A DNA stretch of 13,653 bases from assembly GCA_031276365.1 (NCBI GenBank), contig JAISNG010000098.1, forward strand, positions 1 to 13,653, given 5' to 3'. The notes under the pieces are model-generated. The model searched no databases and was not told the DNA's origin. It saw only the letters and a list, made by a program, of their open reading frames with translations. Of this stretch, positions 13,002 to 13,653 are shown piece by piece; position 1 is the first letter of the stretch, and every line of letters begins with the position of its first letter. The translations under genes were made by a program, and so were the position numbers. Origin of the DNA: Campylobacteraceae bacterium. Its GTDB lineage: Bacteria > Campylobacterota > Campylobacteria > Campylobacterales > Campylobacteraceae.

Positions 13002-13021
13002 CGGTTTGACCATATAAACCG
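13002..13021. repeat. Inverted repeat in the gap before the HTH gene
   Basis: CGGTTT and AAACCG are perfect 6-base arms around an 8-base loop, in a 156-base non-coding stretch (12932-13087). They lie about 45 bases before a TATAAT at 13066-13071, which is close to the ribosome binding site (TAAAGGA) of the next gene. It is a possible operator. I see no convincing terminator in this gap. Confidence 0.3.
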
Positions 13022-13087
13022 TTTGGCACAATTGTTAACGAAATAGATTTTAAAAGGTTTTTTTATATAATATAGTAAAGGAAATAC

Positions 13088-13387
13088 ATGGAAGAGAAAA
13101 AATTTGATTTAAAGCTTTTTGAGCAAGAAAAAAAAGAAGTTAAGTTTGACTTGAAATATTTTACGCAAGATGAAAATATCGTAAAAAAGACTTGCAAAGA
13201 GCTGGAAATAACACGGCAGGAGCTTGCAGAGCGTATCGGCGTAAGCGAAACATCAATCAATAGGTGGGCATCATCTCCAGAAGAGATGCCTTTACAGGCA
13301 ATCAAAACATTTGAATTATTGCTAAAAAATAAAGAACTTCAAGAGTTTTTTGATACTTTTCAAAAGCTTTTAAAATTCGTCAAATAG
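13088..13387 (+). CDS. HTH regulator with repeated N-terminal FDLK motif
   Basis: A 99-residue protein. The first 33 residues contain a tandem repeat, KKFDLKLFEQEK followed by VKFDLKYFTQDE. The rest (NIVKKTCKEL, then ITRQELAERIGVSETSINRW) is an XRE-like HTH with a Leu/Lys/Phe-rich helical tail. The HTH part is a paralogue of the protein at 647-868, and 24 bases (13178-13201) are identical to 833-856 reversed. The repeated N-terminal arm is missing from the other copy. The ATG has TAAAGGA at good spacing. It probably regulates the promoter that follows (13442-13470), whose palindromic site lies just downstream of the gene. The HTH call is firm; the target is inferred. Confidence 0.78.
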   Translation: MEEKKFDLKLFEQEKKEVKFDLKYFTQDENIVKKTCKELEITRQELAERIGVSETSINRWASSPEEMPLQAIKTFELLLKNKELQEFFDTFQKLLKFVK

Positions 13388-13441
13388 TTATCATTTTGAC
13401 AATTATTTAACTACTAAATTACCAATATAATAAAAAACTAC

Positions 13442-13470
13442 TTGACTAACTTATCAAAATAATATATAAT
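13442..13470 (+). promoter_or_regulatory. Sigma70-type promoter for the 3' edge gene
   Basis: TTGACT and TATAAT are separated by exactly 17 bases. This is the best promoter match in the window. Transcription would begin near 13477, giving a leader of about 37 bases to the ATG at 13514. Confidence 0.75.
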
Positions 13471-13482
13471 ACGCTGAAATAA

Positions 13483-13497
13483 TTACCAAATTGGTAA
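13483..13497. promoter_or_regulatory. Palindromic operator after the promoter
   Basis: TTACCAA-A-TTGGTAA is a perfect dyad with 7-base arms, lying just downstream of the predicted transcription start, an ideal place for repression. A half site, TTACCAA, also occurs at 13419-13425, upstream of the -35. The adjacent HTH protein (13088-13387) is the natural candidate to bind it. Confidence 0.65.
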
Positions 13498-13513
13498 ATT
13501 TTAGGAGTATTAT

Positions 13514-13653
13514 ATGAACTTCAACGTTCAAGACCTTGACAAATTAGACGATGCCATATCGCAGATTAAAGCGATAGCTCATCTATATGAGTGCGTATTC
13601 ACATATGCCGATACGGTAGGAACGAACACAAGGCAGGATTTGGAAACTGGATA
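13514..13653 (+). CDS. Unknown protein, 3' end outside the window
   Basis: The ATG at 13514 has AGGAG nine bases upstream and follows a strong promoter and operator. Forty-six codons are visible, starting MNFNVQDLDKLDDAISQIKA and ending RQDLETG, with no stop before the window end. It is a helical, acidic N-terminus with no signal peptide. I do not recognise the family. It is probably the first gene of another phage transcription unit controlled by the neighbouring HTH protein. Confidence 0.65.
   Translation, partial: MNFNVQDLDKLDDAISQIKAIAHLYECVFTYADTVGTNTRQDLETG

Noticed and set aside
13379..13400. Inverted repeat GTCAAA/TTTGAC after the HTH gene as a terminator
   Set aside because: Only six A/T-rich pairs and no clear T-run; not enough to call a terminator.
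1..13653. tRNA, rRNA, CRISPR array, insertion sequence, integrase or att core
   Set aside because: None was recognised on reading both strands. The only repeats seen are the operator copies, the iterons and local inverted repeats.

Overview
The window reads as the central part of a lambda-like temperate phage or prophage in a low-GC bacterium. The host is probably a member of the Campylobacterota (Campylobacter/Helicobacter type). This is inferred from the AT-rich codon use, the -10-dominated promoters and the style of the small HTH and S24 regulators. No host gene, tRNA, rRNA or attachment site is visible to confirm it.

Layout. (1) Positions 2-622 hold the 3' part of an unrecognised + strand gene that enters from outside the window. 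It converges on a small HTH gene (647-868, minus). (2) Positions 921-5980 hold one long, tightly packed minus-strand operon. Read in its own direction it contains a Cro-like HTH protein, a ribbon-helix-helix (RHH) protein, a small unknown, a lambda-O-like replication initiator with iteron-like palindromes inside its gene, a DUF6475/helicase-loader-like protein, NinG, a second RHH-like protein, and the small and large terminase subunits. A terminator-like hairpin follows. This corresponds to the lambda PR operon, but with the terminase genes joined directly to it. (3) Positions 5981-6062 are the divergent control region. From it the S24-family (CI/LexA-like) repressor is read on the + strand (6084-6773). 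(4) Positions 6790-9253 form a cargo segment on the repressor strand, in the place where lambda has rexAB. It holds a secreted Cys-containing peptide, a tail-anchored protein, a three-TM protein, a 25-aa polar microprotein and a TcmP-family protein. On the opposite strand, overlapping tail to tail, lies a three-Cys-motif (Gp37/Gp68, DUF5131) gene (9237-9953). (5) Positions 10123-12931 hold the PL-like recombination operon on the + strand: two small unknowns, DUF1351, a Bet/RecT annealing protein, an MBL-fold protein resembling WalJ/YycJ, and a 108-aa unknown. (6) Positions 13088-13653 hold another small HTH protein, related to the one at 647-868, then a well-formed sigma70 promoter with a palindromic operator in front of a gene cut by the window end.

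The main regulatory observation is that a 53-bp control sequence between the cro-like and repressor genes (5987-6039) is present a second time in inverted orientation (10044-10096) with one mismatch. The second copy lies between the three-Cys-motif gene and the recombination operon. A single repressor therefore probably controls the replication/terminase operon, its own operon, the recombination operon and the DUF5131 gene. This resembles lambda OR and OL. The TcmP/three-Cys pair therefore sits between two copies of the immunity operator, as a prophage-expressed cargo module of unknown function.

The other non-coding structures of interest are a leader RNA before the replication initiator gene and the iteron cluster inside that gene. 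The leader can hide its ribosome binding site in a hairpin and also pair it with an upstream loop.
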